A stretch of 57,012 nucleotides of DNA, from positions 206,009 to 263,020 of the forward strand of contig NZ_MUBJ01000003.1 of assembly GCF_002127535.1 (NCBI RefSeq), read 5' to 3'. The position numbers were made by a program, and so were the translations under genes. The stretch comes from Xenorhabdus vietnamensis. Lineage in GTDB: Bacteria > Pseudomonadota > Gammaproteobacteria > Enterobacterales > Enterobacteriaceae. A model generated the notes under the pieces. It ran no database searches, was not told the DNA's origin, and was given only the letters and a program-made list of their open reading frames with translations. Position 1 is the first letter of the stretch, and every line of letters begins with the position of its first letter. Positions 18,601-26,806 of the stretch are shown here, in pieces.

Positions 18601-19600
18601 AACGGACAGTCAGGAATGCTCACAAGGTACTTTCGTCAAACCAACACTGGTTGAGTTGGAAAGTTTTGATGAATTGAAGAAAGAAATTTTCGGCCCGGTT
18701 CTGCATGTCGTCCTCTTCAAACGCAATGAGTTGGATAAGCTGCTGGATCAAATCAATGCAGCCGGTTACGGCTTAACGTTGGGTATTCACACTCGCATTG
18801 ATGAAACTATCGCGCAAGTCACGAGCAAAGCAAAAGTCGGCAACTTATATGTCAACCGCAATATGGTTGGCGCAGTCGTCGGCGTACAGCCATTCGGTGG
18901 AGAAGGTCTGTCAGGCACAGGGCCAAAAGCCGGTGGGCCACTGTATCTGTATCGTTTATTGTCACAGCGCCCTCTCAAGGCTGCCAGTCAAACGCTGGAT
19001 CGGCAAGACACAGAATACGAGCTTGATGCCAAAGCCCGTGTCGCCCTGCACTCACCTCTCTACAAGCTGGCTGATTGGGCTGCCAAGCAGAATAATGAAA
19101 CATTGGGTCAGGTGATTCAGGAGTACAGTTTACTGGCTCAAGGCGGGACAATACGCTTACTGCCCGGGCCAACCGGAGAGCGCAATACCTACACCCTACT
19201 GCCACGCGGTCATGTTCTTTGCCTTGCAGATAACGAGCAAGATGTATTGGTGCAATTGGCTGCGGTACTTTCTGTCGGTTGTCAGGCCATTTGGGAAAAA
19301 GACGGACTGCATCAAGAATTACAACGCCAGTTACCGGATGATATTCGCCAACATATCTATTGGAGCAACGATTGGCGGAATGAAGCAACAGCGATGGAAG
19401 CAGTTATTTATCACGGCGATTGCGATCAATTGCGTCAGATTTGTGAGGTGGTTGCGCAACGTAAAGGGCCAATTATCTCTGTACAAGGGTTCGCCCGTGG
19501 TGAAACCAATTTGCTGCTGGAACGCTTACTGCATGAGCGTTCATTAAGTGTTAATACGGCAGCAGCAGGCGGCAATGCCAGCTTGATGACTATTGGTTAA
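15620..19600 (+). CDS. putA: Trifunctional proline dehydrogenase / P5C dehydrogenase / put repressor
   Basis: PutA oxidises proline to glutamate in two steps and represses the put genes through its own DNA-binding domain. It is 1326 residues from the ATG at 15620 (AAGGAG 6 nt upstream; an in-frame GTG at 15614 lies inside that site). The N-terminus GSTTMGVKLDEATRNRIK is the ribbon-helix-helix domain. The FAD proline dehydrogenase barrel spans about 260-560 (EGPGISIKLSALHPRY, RLVKGAYWDSEIK). The aldehyde dehydrogenase domain spans about 640-1130 (PWNFPLAIFTGQ, ETGGLNA, catalytic Cys near 920 in AGQRCSALR). All domains look intact. Confidence 0.98.
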   Translation: MGSTTMGVKLDEATRNRIKAAAQRIERTPHWLIKQAIFNYLERLENEENIPEISASQDNKEEKISEVESPIEMPYQPFLDFAEHILPQSVKRSAITAAYRLPETQAVPMLLQRAQLSEEQAKATHKLAYSIAEKLRQQKQGIGRSGLVQGLLQEFSLSSQEGVALMCLAEALLRIPDKATRDALIRDKISNGNWHSHLGQSPSMFVNAATWGLLFTGKLVSTHNEDKLSKSLNRIISKSGEPLVRKGVDMAMRLMGEQFVTGETIAQALANARKLEEKGFRYSYDMLGEAALTEGDAQAYMVSYQQAIHAIGKASNGRGIYEGPGISIKLSALHPRYSRAQYERVIDELYPRLLSLTLQARQYDIGINIDAEEADRLEISLDLLEKLCFEPKLEGWNGIGFVIQAYQKRCPFVIDSIIDLAQRSRHRLMIRLVKGAYWDSEIKRAQIDGLEGYPVYTRKVYTDVSYLACARKLLSVPNLIYPQFATHNAHTLSAIYHLAGQNYYPGQYEFQCLHGMGEPLYEQVVGKIAEGKLNRPCRIYAPVGTHETLLAYLVRRLLENGANTSFVNRIADTSLPIDELVADPVKIVQELAQTEGQIGLPHPKIPLPRDLYGKNRVNSSGLDLSNEHRLASLSSALLSSSMETWSSEPLLGGDYQHTGELPATNPVSNPARSSDIVGYVREATEQEVSHALDTATDAGSIWFATPPSERAAILVRAAELMENNLQSLLGILVREAGKTFNNAIAEVREAVDFLHYYADQVRQDFANDTHRPLGPVVCISPWNFPLAIFTGQIAAALAAGNSVLAKPAEQTPLIAAVAVKMLHQAGIPRDVLQLLPGQGEKVGALLVGDNRVRGVMFTGSTEVASLLQRNIAGHLDAQGRPTPLIAETGGLNAMIVDSSALTEQVVTDVVASAFDSAGQRCSALRILCIQEDVAERTITMLKGAMAECRMGNPEHLSTDIGPVIDAEAKAGIERHIQTMRTKGRTIYQAVHENTTDSQECSQGTFVKPTLVELESFDELKKEIFGPVLHVVLFKRNELDKLLDQINAAGYGLTLGIHTRIDETIAQVTSKAKVGNLYVNRNMVGAVVGVQPFGGEGLSGTGPKAGGPLYLYRLLSQRPLKAASQTLDRQDTEYELDAKARVALHSPLYKLADWAAKQNNETLGQVIQEYSLLAQGGTIRLLPGPTGERNTYTLLPRGHVLCLADNEQDVLVQLAAVLSVGCQAIWEKDGLHQELQRQLPDDIRQHIYWSNDWRNEATAMEAVIYHGDCDQLRQICEVVAQRKGPIISVQGFARGETNLLLERLLHERSLSVNTAAAGGNASLMTIG

Positions 19601-19846
19601 TTTTAATCATTAGCAGTTAACTTGATAGCTATTGGTTAGTCTGATAGCTATCAGTTAAATAGATATTGGTTAACATAATTTTTCTGTTTAAATGACTTGC
19701 AGTTAAAGCAACTTGATAAAAGTAATTTAAATAAGTTGGCTAATATAATTCAAAGTAAATTAATTAAAATTAGTTAATTAAGATTAATTTCTTATAAATA
19801 TAAGACCATTTAAATATATAGCAGTAGAAATAACGTAAAATATAAT
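19601..19846. repeat. Degenerate short repeats in the putA-fliZ spacer
   Basis: Between putA and the fliZ terminator are imperfect tandem units of about 19 bp: TTGATAGCTATTGGTTA (19622-19638), CTGATAGCTATCAGTTA (19641-19657) and a shorter ATAGATATTGGTTAA from 19660. CTGATAGCTATCAG at 19641-19654 is a perfect 14-bp palindrome. No ORF or RNA gene is evident. Confidence 0.6.
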
Positions 19847-19879
19847 AGAGAGGAATGCGATTATCGCGCATTCCTCTCT
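19847..19879 (-). terminator. Strong terminator of the fliAZ transcript
   Basis: A 13-bp perfect stem, AGAGAGGAATGCG (19847-19859) and CGCATTCCTCTCT (19867-19879), with a 7-nt loop, 44 nt beyond the fliZ stop. The flank read on the minus strand is TATTATATTTT. It may also stop read-through from putA. Confidence 0.85.
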
Positions 19880-19922
19880 GAAATCTTTTCAATTCAACAA
19901 CGTTATATATCGATATAGTTAA

Positions 19923-20435
19923 TCAATGACCGCTTTGTTGCCAGCTCAGATATTGCTCATATTTACGTAGTGCAATATTGTAATTGCTGAAAGCAGATTG
20001 AGATAATTTTTCGCTGAGTTTTTCCTGAATCTCTTTTGGCTTAAACTCACCTGTCGGGTAATTGCTTGAAGTCAGTAATTCATCCAAACGTCTTAAACGA
20101 ACCACATACTCACGCACGGTACTATGGCTCATCTCTGTTTGCTCAAACAAATACTGTTTAAATGACATAATGTCGAAATGATCAGTCTGACTATTGCAAT
20201 AAATTTCACTACAAAAGCGGCACAGCGCTACAAATTTACCCTGTAACTCATTCCAGGTTTTGTCATCCACCAATTCAGTCATCTCAGAAATCGCTTCTTT
20301 ATTCATGACCTGACCGTTAAAAACGAGCGAAATACGGTCGAGTGTTTTATGACAATGCAGACAATGAGTCTGACTATGTTTATAGTCTTTGATATAACGG
20401 CTAAGAGGCCGTTTCTTTTGTGTTGTAACAGACAT
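19923..20435 (-). CDS. fliZ: Flagellar regulator FliZ
   Basis: FliZ is a DNA-binding modulator encoded with sigma-28. In Salmonella it boosts FlhDC activity, in E. coli it antagonises RpoS promoters, and in Xenorhabdus it sets the level of flagellar and virulence expression (established for the family). From 20435 the protein is 170 residues, starting MSVTTQKKRPLSRYIKDYKH. Conserved features are THCLHC and FCSEIYC cysteine pairs, FDIMSFKQYLFEQTEMS and TVREYVVRLRRL, the recombinase-like core helix region. The longer reading frame to 20480 begins with TTG and has no ribosome site. It lies 53 bp downstream of fliA in one operon. Confidence 0.93.
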   Translation of the reverse strand: MSVTTQKKRPLSRYIKDYKHSQTHCLHCHKTLDRISLVFNGQVMNKEAISEMTELVDDKTWNELQGKFVALCRFCSEIYCNSQTDHFDIMSFKQYLFEQTEMSHSTVREYVVRLRRLDELLTSSNYPTGEFKPKEIQEKLSEKLSQSAFSNYNIALRKYEQYLSWQQSGH

Positions 20436-20488
20436 AAGAGATAAAGCCCTGTGTATAGTCTTAATAAAAAAAACAAACAAGCAAAAAG

Positions 20489-21211
20489 TTACTGTTCTGG
20501 ATTCAAACGCGCCTTCAGCCTTTTTATCGCCTGACTATGAAGCTGGCTTACACGGGATTCCCCCACGTTAAGCACTGCGCCGATCTCTTTAAGATTCAGT
20601 TCTTCCTGATAGTACAGCGTAAGAACCATCTTTTCCCGTTCAGGCAATGATTCAATGACATCAATGACCCGCTGACGAAGATCACCTTCCAATAGTTGTT
20701 GGAGAGGATTTGTCTCATGCTCTTCCTCAATTATTGGCTCACAACTCTCACCGTGAATTTCGTGCCATTCGTCATAAGAAAACAGTTGACTGTTATTTGT
20801 GTCTAACAGTATTTGCCGATATTCTATCAGATTAATCTTTAATTCTTTAGCAACTTCCTGCTCACTGGCTGGACGGCCTAACTCTTGCTCAAGTTTACGG
20901 ATGGTCTGCGTGACTTCACGTGCGTTACGCCGCACACTACGCGGAGCCCAATCACGGCTCCTCAACTCATCCAACATTGCACCTCTGATGCGCTGTACTG
21001 CATAGGTGGTAAACGCTGTTCCCTGCATGGAATCAAAACGCTCCACCGCATTCAGTAAGCCTATGCCACCAGCCTGAAGTAAGTCATCGAGTTCTACGCT
21101 GGCAGGTAATCTTACCTGTAGCCTCAAAGCTTCATGGCGAACCAGGGGTACATAGCGCTTCCAGAGGCTATTTTTGTCCATCACGCCTTCGGCGGTATAC
21201 AAATCGCTCAC
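20489..21211 (-). CDS. fliA: RNA polymerase sigma-28 (flagellar sigma factor)
   Basis: FliA directs late flagellar transcription (fliC, fliD, motility and chemotaxis genes). It is 240 residues from GTG at 21211, matching the E. coli start (SDLYTAEGVMDK against NSLYTAEGVMDK), with AAAGG upstream. Region 2 is ELDDLLQAGGIGLLNAVERFD and TAFTTYAVQRIRGAMLDELR; region 3 RNAREVTQTIRKLEQELGRP; region 4 LPEREKMVLTLYYQEELNLKEIG with VGESRVSQLHSQAIKRL. Matching sigma-28 promoters stand upstream of fliC and fliD in this window. It is transcribed with fliZ. Confidence 0.98.
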   Translation of the reverse strand: MSDLYTAEGVMDKNSLWKRYVPLVRHEALRLQVRLPASVELDDLLQAGGIGLLNAVERFDSMQGTAFTTYAVQRIRGAMLDELRSRDWAPRSVRRNAREVTQTIRKLEQELGRPASEQEVAKELKINLIEYRQILLDTNNSQLFSYDEWHEIHGESCEPIIEEEHETNPLQQLLEGDLRQRVIDVIESLPEREKMVLTLYYQEELNLKEIGAVLNVGESRVSQLHSQAIKRLKARLNPEQ

Positions 21212-21376
21212 AACAACAGACACCTTTGGATAAGAGACTGGATACCATTATCCAATCACCTAATCGGTACAATCGTTTGAACAATGAAGTAAAAGCACTT
21301 CTTTTTCACCTATGCGAAATTTTTGATGTCCGCCCAAATGCATAGCAAGTTTCAGGCTGTCCTTGACAATTACCAA

Positions 21377-21408
21377 AAAATAAGGACCGGCGAACCGATC
21401 CTTATTTT
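21377..21408 (-). terminator. Terminator downstream of fliC
   Basis: AAAATAAGGA (21377-21386) pairs with TCCTTATTTT (21399-21408); the minus strand continues in Ts. A second small hairpin, TATGCAGG/CCTGCATA (21421-21440), lies between it and the fliC stop and may help protect the 3' end of the message. Confidence 0.8.
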
Positions 21409-21463
21409 ATAAGCGTCGTTTATGCAGGTTGCCCTGCATAAATGCTCAACCGGAAAATAAAAA

Positions 21464-22528
21464 TTAACGCAGCAAAGACAGAACGGTTTGTGGAACTTGG
21501 TTCGCCTGAGCCAGAACAGAAGTACCAGCCTGTTGCAGGATCTGGCCACGACTCATATTGGAAACTTCAGTTGCGTAGTCAGCGTCTTCGATACGGCTAC
21601 GAGCAGCGCTCAGGTTGTTAACAGTGTTGTTCAGGTTGTTAACGGTAGATTCCAGACGGTTTTGAACTGCACCTAGGGAGCTACGCAGATCATCAACTTG
21701 TGCAAGTGCTGCATCCAAGTCCTTCAGTGGCTCACTAGCTACAATTTCGTCTGTAACAGTGACTTTACCTGCAGCATTAACACTTGCCTTAAAGTATTGA
21801 GTTTCATCAGCCGCATTCTTACCTTCTAAAAAGTATTCTTTTTTACCACTAACTTCCCTTTCATACAGTTTTCCAGAACCGGCCGTCAAAGTTTTTGATT
21901 TTTCTGCATCTTTTACATCGACATCTACTGGAGCAGCAGTAGTAGTAGCACCAGGAATTTGTTTAATGTGCGTACCTGTTGGTGCCGCCGTAAGAGTAGT
22001 CACATCAAATTTATCCAGCTTCAAGACACCACTATCAATATGTTTCAGATCAATCTTGATAGTTTCGCCATCATTCGCTCCAACCTGAATAGTCATTGAC
22101 TTGGCATCTTTGCTCAATACTTTTACATTGTTGAACTGAGTCTGATCTGAAATACGGTCAATTTCGTCCAAACGTTGTTTAACTTCTTTCTGAATGGATT
22201 CCAGATCGCTCTTAGAGTTGCTGCCGTTTTGTGACTGAACAGTCAGCTCACGAATACGTTGCAGGTTGTTGTTGATTTCGTTCAGAGCACCTTCGGTAGT
22301 CTGAGCAATGGAGATACCATCGTTTGCATTACGGGAAGCCTGAGTCAGACCTTTAACGTTAGCAGTGAAACGGTTAGCAATCGCTTGACCAGCAGCATCA
22401 TCCTTCGCGCTGTTAATACGTAAACCAGAGGACAAGCGCTCAATAGCTGTACCTAAAGTGCCTTTAGATCTAGTCAGGTTGTTCTGAGCCAGCAGAGATG
22501 AGTAGTTGGTATTAATGACTGATGCCAT
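21464..22528 (-). CDS. fliC: Flagellin
   Basis: FliC is the filament subunit exported by the flagellar type III apparatus. It has 354 residues. The conserved N-terminal D0/D1 ([58 protein letters not shown]) and C-terminal D1/D0 ([20 protein letters not shown], ending [10 protein letters not shown]) are intact. The surface-exposed middle (about 170-265) is short, Thr- and Ala-rich, and probably the variable region. A sigma-28 promoter lies about 80-105 bp upstream and the gene is divergent from fliD. Flagellin is a candidate target for methylation or glycosylation, but no modification gene is adjacent. Confidence 0.98.
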   Translation of the reverse strand: MASVINTNYSSLLAQNNLTRSKGTLGTAIERLSSGLRINSAKDDAAGQAIANRFTANVKGLTQASRNANDGISIAQTTEGALNEINNNLQRIRELTVQSQNGSNSKSDLESIQKEVKQRLDEIDRISDQTQFNNVKVLSKDAKSMTIQVGANDGETIKIDLKHIDSGVLKLDKFDVTTLTAAPTGTHIKQIPGATTTAAPVDVDVKDAEKSKTLTAGSGKLYEREVSGKKEYFLEGKNAADETQYFKASVNAAGKVTVTDEIVASEPLKDLDAALAQVDDLRSSLGAVQNRLESTVNNLNNTVNNLSAARSRIEDADYATEVSNMSRGQILQQAGTSVLAQANQVPQTVLSLLR

Positions 22529-22607
22529 AGTAGAGTTCCTTTTAAAATCAAGTCGATATAATTAGTTTGAGCCTATTTGCTCACGGTGTTCATCACCGCC
22601 AACAGTT

Positions 22608-22634
22608 TTATCGGCTTCTTAAAAAGAACCTTTA
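22608..22634 (-). promoter_or_regulatory. Sigma-28 promoter of fliC
   Basis: On the minus strand TAAAGGTT, 11 nt, GCCGATAA, against the FliA consensus TAAAGTTT-N11-GCCGATAA (one mismatch). It lies 79 bp upstream of the fliC ATG. Confidence 0.92.
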
Positions 22635-22741
22635 ATATTTCTTGAAAAAACTTTTTTATTTTTTTCTCCCTTTTCCCCGATAACCCAAACAGCGCCTGTT
22701 CTCATCAATTATTCAGTCCATCAAAAAAACCATTTTGTCAG

Positions 22742-22768
22742 TAAACTTTTCGCAAATTAAACCGATAA
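22742..22768 (+). promoter_or_regulatory. Sigma-28 promoter of fliDST
   Basis: TAAACTTT, 11 nt, ACCGATAA, two mismatches from the FliA consensus TAAAGTTT-N11-GCCGATAA. It lies 36 bp upstream of the fliD ATG, which is preceded by AAAAGGAG. Confidence 0.9.
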
Positions 22769-22804
22769 CAAGTCCAGTGATGCTTTTTATTAAAAGGAGT
22801 CAAT

Positions 22805-24343
22805 ATGGCTAGCATTTCCTCAGTAGGAATCGCATCTGGGATAGATCCAAACTTACTGGATAAACTTGAAGCACAAGAAAGAAAACGTTTACAACCATTA
22901 ACACAGCAACAAAGCAGCTATAAAGCTAAGCTAACTGGTTTTGGTACATTAAAAGGCAGTCTGGAAAAGTTAAAGAGTGCATCCGAAGAACTCAAAAAAT
23001 TCGATAAGCTCAATACGACCAAAACAAGTGAAGATCATAAAACATTTACCCCGAGTACGGATTCCAAAGCCAGTCCGGGTAATTATGTTATTGAGGTAGA
23101 ACAACTTGCAAAGGCTCAGTCTCTGCGATCTAAGGAATTTGATGATGTAACAACCCAGCAAGGAGAACAAGGTAAAGGTACCCGTACCATTATTATCACG
23201 CAACCAGGTGCAAAAGGTGAAAAAGAGCCAAAAGAGCCAATGCTCATTTCCCTGAAAGATAATGAAACTTCTCTGGTTGAGATCCGTGATGCCATTAATA
23301 AAAAAGAAGGCAACGTTAATGCCAGCATCATCAAAGCAGAAGATAATAAAAACTATTTGATCCTAACCTCGAAAAAAGCTGGCACAGAATCAGTCATGAC
23401 TATTGAGGTTCAAGGTGATGAAAAACTGGGTAACTTGCTGAACTACAAGTCTGACAACAAAGGTGGCGGTTCTGGTGCAATGGAACAAGTAGTAGAACCT
23501 GCCAACGCAAAATTAAAAGTCAATGGCATCAAAATTGAACGTCAAACCAATGAAATCAAAGATGCACCAGAAGGCGTTATTCTAAATCTGAAAAAAGTCT
23601 CGGAAAAAGTCACAGAAAAAGTTCCGGAGAAAGTCACAGAAAAAGTTCCGGAAAAAGTCACAGAAAAAGTTCCGGAAAAAGTCGCAGAAAAAGTTCCGGG
23701 AAAAGATGGAGAAACCAGAGAGGTTGTTAAATCAGAAACACTGGTCGTTTCTCGTGATATTGAGCCAATGAAAGAAGCGATAAAAAAGTGGGTTGATGCT
23801 TATAATGAAGTACAGACCACTTTTGATTCACTGACAAAATTCAAACCAGTCAGAAAAGGTGAAGTGGCTTCGAAAGACAACGGCCCCTTACTTGGTGACA
23901 GTACTTTAAAAGGTATTCAAAGCCAACTAAGGCAACAACTGGTTTCAGCACAAAATGTTGCTGATATTGCTACCCTGAATAAATTGGGTATCAAACAGAA
24001 ATTGGATGGTACGCTGGAAATCAGCAATGAAAAACTGGAAAAAAACCTGAAAGAGAAACCTGCCAACGTTAAGGCTTTCTTTATGGGTGATGGAGAAAAA
24101 ACCGGTTTTGCAACTCAGACGTATAATTTATTGAAAAAAACGTTGGATAACCATGAAGGGACTATCGCAACGGCAACCGAAGGTATCAATAAGAGTCTGA
24201 AAACACTGGAAAGACAAGTAGAACAGACCAACAGAAATATTGATGCCACGATGGAGCGCTATAAAAAACAATTTGCAGCACTAGATAAACTTGTTAGTTC
24301 CATGAATCAATCAAGTTTATCCTTGGCCCAGCTTTTAAGATAA
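22805..24343 (+). CDS. fliD: Flagellar hook-associated protein 2 (filament cap)
   Basis: FliD forms the cap under which flagellin polymerises. It has 512 residues. The N-terminus SSVGIASGIDPNLLDKLEAQE and the C-terminal coiled coil (EGINKSLKTLERQVEQTNRNI to ALDKLVSSMNQSS) match the family, as does VDAYNEVQTTFDSLTKF. Unusual is a run of four 8-residue units (EKVTEKVP) at residues 267-298, encoded by perfect or near-perfect 24-bp tandem repeats inside the exposed central domain. The ORF continues without interruption. fliS and fliT follow at 11 bp and with overlap, as usual. Confidence 0.97.
   Translation: MASISSVGIASGIDPNLLDKLEAQERKRLQPLTQQQSSYKAKLTGFGTLKGSLEKLKSASEELKKFDKLNTTKTSEDHKTFTPSTDSKASPGNYVIEVEQLAKAQSLRSKEFDDVTTQQGEQGKGTRTIIITQPGAKGEKEPKEPMLISLKDNETSLVEIRDAINKKEGNVNASIIKAEDNKNYLILTSKKAGTESVMTIEVQGDEKLGNLLNYKSDNKGGGSGAMEQVVEPANAKLKVNGIKIERQTNEIKDAPEGVILNLKKVSEKVTEKVPEKVTEKVPEKVTEKVPEKVAEKVPGKDGETREVVKSETLVVSRDIEPMKEAIKKWVDAYNEVQTTFDSLTKFKPVRKGEVASKDNGPLLGDSTLKGIQSQLRQQLVSAQNVADIATLNKLGIKQKLDGTLEISNEKLEKNLKEKPANVKAFFMGDGEKTGFATQTYNLLKKTLDNHEGTIATATEGINKSLKTLERQVEQTNRNIDATMERYKKQFAALDKLVSSMNQSSLSLAQLLR
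23603..23698 (+). repeat. Four tandem 24-bp repeats inside fliD
   Basis: Units 23603-23626, 23627-23650, 23651-23674 and 23675-23698, consensus GAAAAAGTCACAGAAAAAGT plus TCCG. Differences are one silent change (GAG for GAA) in unit 2 and ACA to GCA in unit 4. The unit is a multiple of three, so copy-number change would alter the cap protein length by 8 residues without a frameshift. Confidence 0.95.
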
Positions 24344-24354
24344 TAAAGGATATT

Positions 24355-24765
24355 ATGTATCAACGTTCGGCAAGCCAGTTATACGCTCAAGTAGATCTTG
24401 AAAGCGAAATTATGAATGCCTCTCCCTACCAGTTAATTCAGATATTGTTCAATGGGGCGCTCAGCGCCCTACGTCGTGCAATCATTCTGATGCAACAGGG
24501 TAATATCCCAGAGAAAGGTTTAGCTATTTCAAAGGCGATCAATATCATTGATAATGGTCTCAAAGAGGGGTTAGATTTCGAGAAAGGCGGCGAGATTGCT
24601 CAGAATCTTTTTGATTTATATGATTATATGGGTCGCCGTTTACTCCATGCCAATTTACGCAATGATGAGAAGGCTATTACCGAAGTGATTGATTTACTTA
24701 CCGAGATTTCAGATTCTTGGCGGCAAATAGGTCCTCATTACAACGCCAGTCAGGATATTGTTTAA
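24355..24765 (+). CDS. fliS: Flagellar export chaperone for flagellin
   Basis: FliS binds the disordered C-terminus of flagellin in the cytoplasm and prevents early polymerisation. The 136-residue length equals E. coli FliS. Typical blocks are YAQVDLESEIMNASPYQLIQ, LFNGALSALRRA and NLFDLYDYMGRRLLHANLRND. It lies 11 bp after fliD, and its stop overlaps the fliT start by one base (TAATG), giving a fliDST operon. Confidence 0.96.
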   Translation: MYQRSASQLYAQVDLESEIMNASPYQLIQILFNGALSALRRAIILMQQGNIPEKGLAISKAINIIDNGLKEGLDFEKGGEIAQNLFDLYDYMGRRLLHANLRNDEKAITEVIDLLTEISDSWRQIGPHYNASQDIV

Positions 24766-25139
24766 TGAAAAATGATATGGATCTTTTGTCAGCTTACCAG
24801 CAGATCCTTAGTTTAAGTGAGCAAATGATTGATTTAGCTAGAAATGAAAAGTGGGATGAACTTGTTGAGATGGAAATCACTTATCTGAAGGCAGTAGAAG
24901 TGGTTACTTTAATATCAGAAAACTCAGACGCACCATTTTCATTACAGCAGCAATTGACCAAAATTTTGCAAACTGTCTTGGATAATGAAAAAGAGACTAA
25001 GAGATTGTTGCAAAAAAGATTAAATGAACTCAGCGACCTGATTAAACAGGAAAGCTGTAAACAGCTCTTACATGATACTTACGGGCAGTTCCCTGTCAGC
25101 AGCTATGAGATGGAGTTGACTACGACAGAATCAAAATAA
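24765..25139 (+). CDS. fliT: Flagellar export chaperone for FliD
   Basis: FliT is the cytoplasmic chaperone of the cap protein and also inhibits FlhDC. From ATG at 24765 the product is 124 residues (E. coli 121). It is all-helical with LLSAYQQILSLSEQMIDLARNEKWDELVEME in the N-terminal half, of which LARNEKWDELVEME is the characteristic part. An in-frame upstream start would lie inside fliS; the TAATG overlap and homology decide for 24765. It is the last gene of fliDST; non-flagellar genes follow. Confidence 0.93.
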   Translation: MKNDMDLLSAYQQILSLSEQMIDLARNEKWDELVEMEITYLKAVEVVTLISENSDAPFSLQQQLTKILQTVLDNEKETKRLLQKRLNELSDLIKQESCKQLLHDTYGQFPVSSYEMELTTTESK

Positions 25140-25409
25140 ATATAACAACGGGGCAGTGATTCTATTTAACAATAACATTGATTAATGGTGTCATTCATTT
25201 TTTTCATTTTAGGTGGTGTCAATTCGTCACCATCGCTTTTTTGACAAATCTAATTCGGCACTTTATTTTATTTATAATTTGCAAACAATCAAGATAACTT
25301 ACATATAATTTTTAACAAAAAATTAACCAAGAAAATGATAATTGTGATTTTTCCAGGCAATTAATAGGAGGTATCATCATTACGTATTATTTTAAATTAG
25401 GTTATTAAT

Positions 25410-25835
25410 ATGCTAACAAAATATTTAAGTAAAATTTCTATCATTGCAATATTATCTATTCCTAAAATCGGATTTTCCACAGTAGACAAAAATCTGAATG
25501 ATTGTGCTACAACGGAATCATGGGTAGCACAAAAAGTTATACAACATGCTGTTGAAAAAAATAAACAACTTGATCCCTATAACGCAACATCAACATTTAT
25601 AACCAGATACCCACTAACAAAAGATAAGTTACCGATAACTCTTTCCGGTTGGGGACAGCTCTATACTCAAACAGTAGAAATATCGATTCCTTTTATTGAT
25701 AAGCAAAAATCCCCCATGATTTTTATTGCTACCTCGGTTATTTCAGAAGAAGAATGTTCATTAACTGAACCATCTTATATTGATATTACACCTGAAAATT
25801 GGGTTATTCCCACATCTCCAATTGGTGATGAATAA
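25410..25835 (+). CDS. Small predicted exported protein of unknown function
   Basis: 141 residues. A hydrophobic N-terminus (YLSKISIIAILSIPKIGFST) looks like a signal peptide with possible cleavage after GFS. Two cysteines in the mature part (about residues 32 and 115) could form a disulphide. The remainder is predicted beta-rich with no motif I recognise. It sits in a three-gene insert between fliT and fliE and is followed 108 bp later by a cyclase-family gene on the same strand. The function is unknown. Confidence 0.6.
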   Translation: MLTKYLSKISIIAILSIPKIGFSTVDKNLNDCATTESWVAQKVIQHAVEKNKQLDPYNATSTFITRYPLTKDKLPITLSGWGQLYTQTVEISIPFIDKQKSPMIFIATSVISEEECSLTEPSYIDITPENWVIPTSPIGDE

Positions 25836-25942
25836 ACTAAAATCTGTGAAACATCTCTCAGGATCAGAAAATTATTAATAAATAAATTGCGGAGAAAAAA
25901 TGATGAATGTTTACTCATAAAAAAATCAAAAGAGAGGTGATT

Positions 25943-26680
25943 ATGTCCTGCGACATTCTGCAAGCACTCGCTTTACTGAAATCAAAAAAATGGGTTGATC
26001 TGACACATAGTTTTGACAAAAATTCTCCTCATTTTTTTATGTTCAAGCCTGCTGAGTTTAAAACGCTTTTTGACTATAAGGATGGCTTCTTTACGCAACA
26101 ATTTATCTTTCCCGGTCAATATGGTACACACATTGATGCCCCCAACCATTTCGTTCCTGATGCTCGTACACTTGATGAACTGGAATTGAAAGAGTTGGTA
26201 TTGCCTTTAATCGTTATTGACCAATCAGAAAGGGCTAAACAAGATCCTAATTTTTCATTAAATAAAGACGATATTCTGAAATTTGAAGATGAACACGGCA
26301 CTATTGAGGCTGATACTTTCGTTGCTTTGAGAACAGACTGGAGTAAACGCTGGCCATCTCAGGAAAGAATGAACAATAAAGATAAACAGGGCAATAACCA
26401 AACCCCCGGTTGGAGAATGGATGCCTTGAAATTTTTATTTGAAGAGCGAAGAATTAAAGCAATCGGGCACGAAACCCTTGATACTGATTCAGCTAAAGAC
26501 TTTAGGGAAAATAATGCATTATTGGGCGAATATTATGTATTGGCACAAGACACTTACCAAATAGAACTTTTAGCTAATCTGGATCAAGTACCAACCCGTG
26601 GGGCGGTTATTTTTAATATTGTAGCTAAACCTAAAAACGCGACGGGCTTTCCGGTACGTTCATTTGCGATAATTCCATAA
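25943..26680 (+). CDS. Cyclase-family metal hydrolase (kynurenine formamidase-like fold)
   Basis: A 245-residue member of the cyclase family (kynurenine formamidase, isatin hydrolase, polyketide cyclase relatives). It has the metal-binding motif GTHIDAPNHF (about residues 57-66), the opening KKWVDLTHSFDKNSPHF and the later GHETLDTDSAKDF and REN segments. The start at 25943 is chosen because AGAGAGGTGA stands just upstream. Amide or lactone hydrolysis with Mn or Zn is the usual chemistry; the substrate is not predictable. Tryptophan catabolism genes are not nearby, so it is not called kynB. Confidence 0.85.
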   Translation: MSCDILQALALLKSKKWVDLTHSFDKNSPHFFMFKPAEFKTLFDYKDGFFTQQFIFPGQYGTHIDAPNHFVPDARTLDELELKELVLPLIVIDQSERAKQDPNFSLNKDDILKFEDEHGTIEADTFVALRTDWSKRWPSQERMNNKDKQGNNQTPGWRMDALKFLFEERRIKAIGHETLDTDSAKDFRENNALLGEYYVLAQDTYQIELLANLDQVPTRGAVIFNIVAKPKNATGFPVRSFAIIP

Positions 26681-26806
26681 TCTGCATGTAGTTCAAGCTT
26701 TCTCTGATAACTGCTGGAAGAAAATATCAAGCTTGAACTACTATATTTGAACTGCCATATCTGAAATGCTATACCTAAGCTATTACAACTATATCCAATT
26801 ATAACG

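Noticed and set aside
15903..19547. Many ORFs of 60-140 codons inside putA on both strands
   Set aside because: All lie within the intact 1326-codon putA frame and have no recognisable domains; they are shadows of a large GC-richer gene.
25943..26680. kynB kynurenine formamidase
   Set aside because: The metal motif is shared by the whole cyclase family and no tryptophan-degradation genes are nearby.
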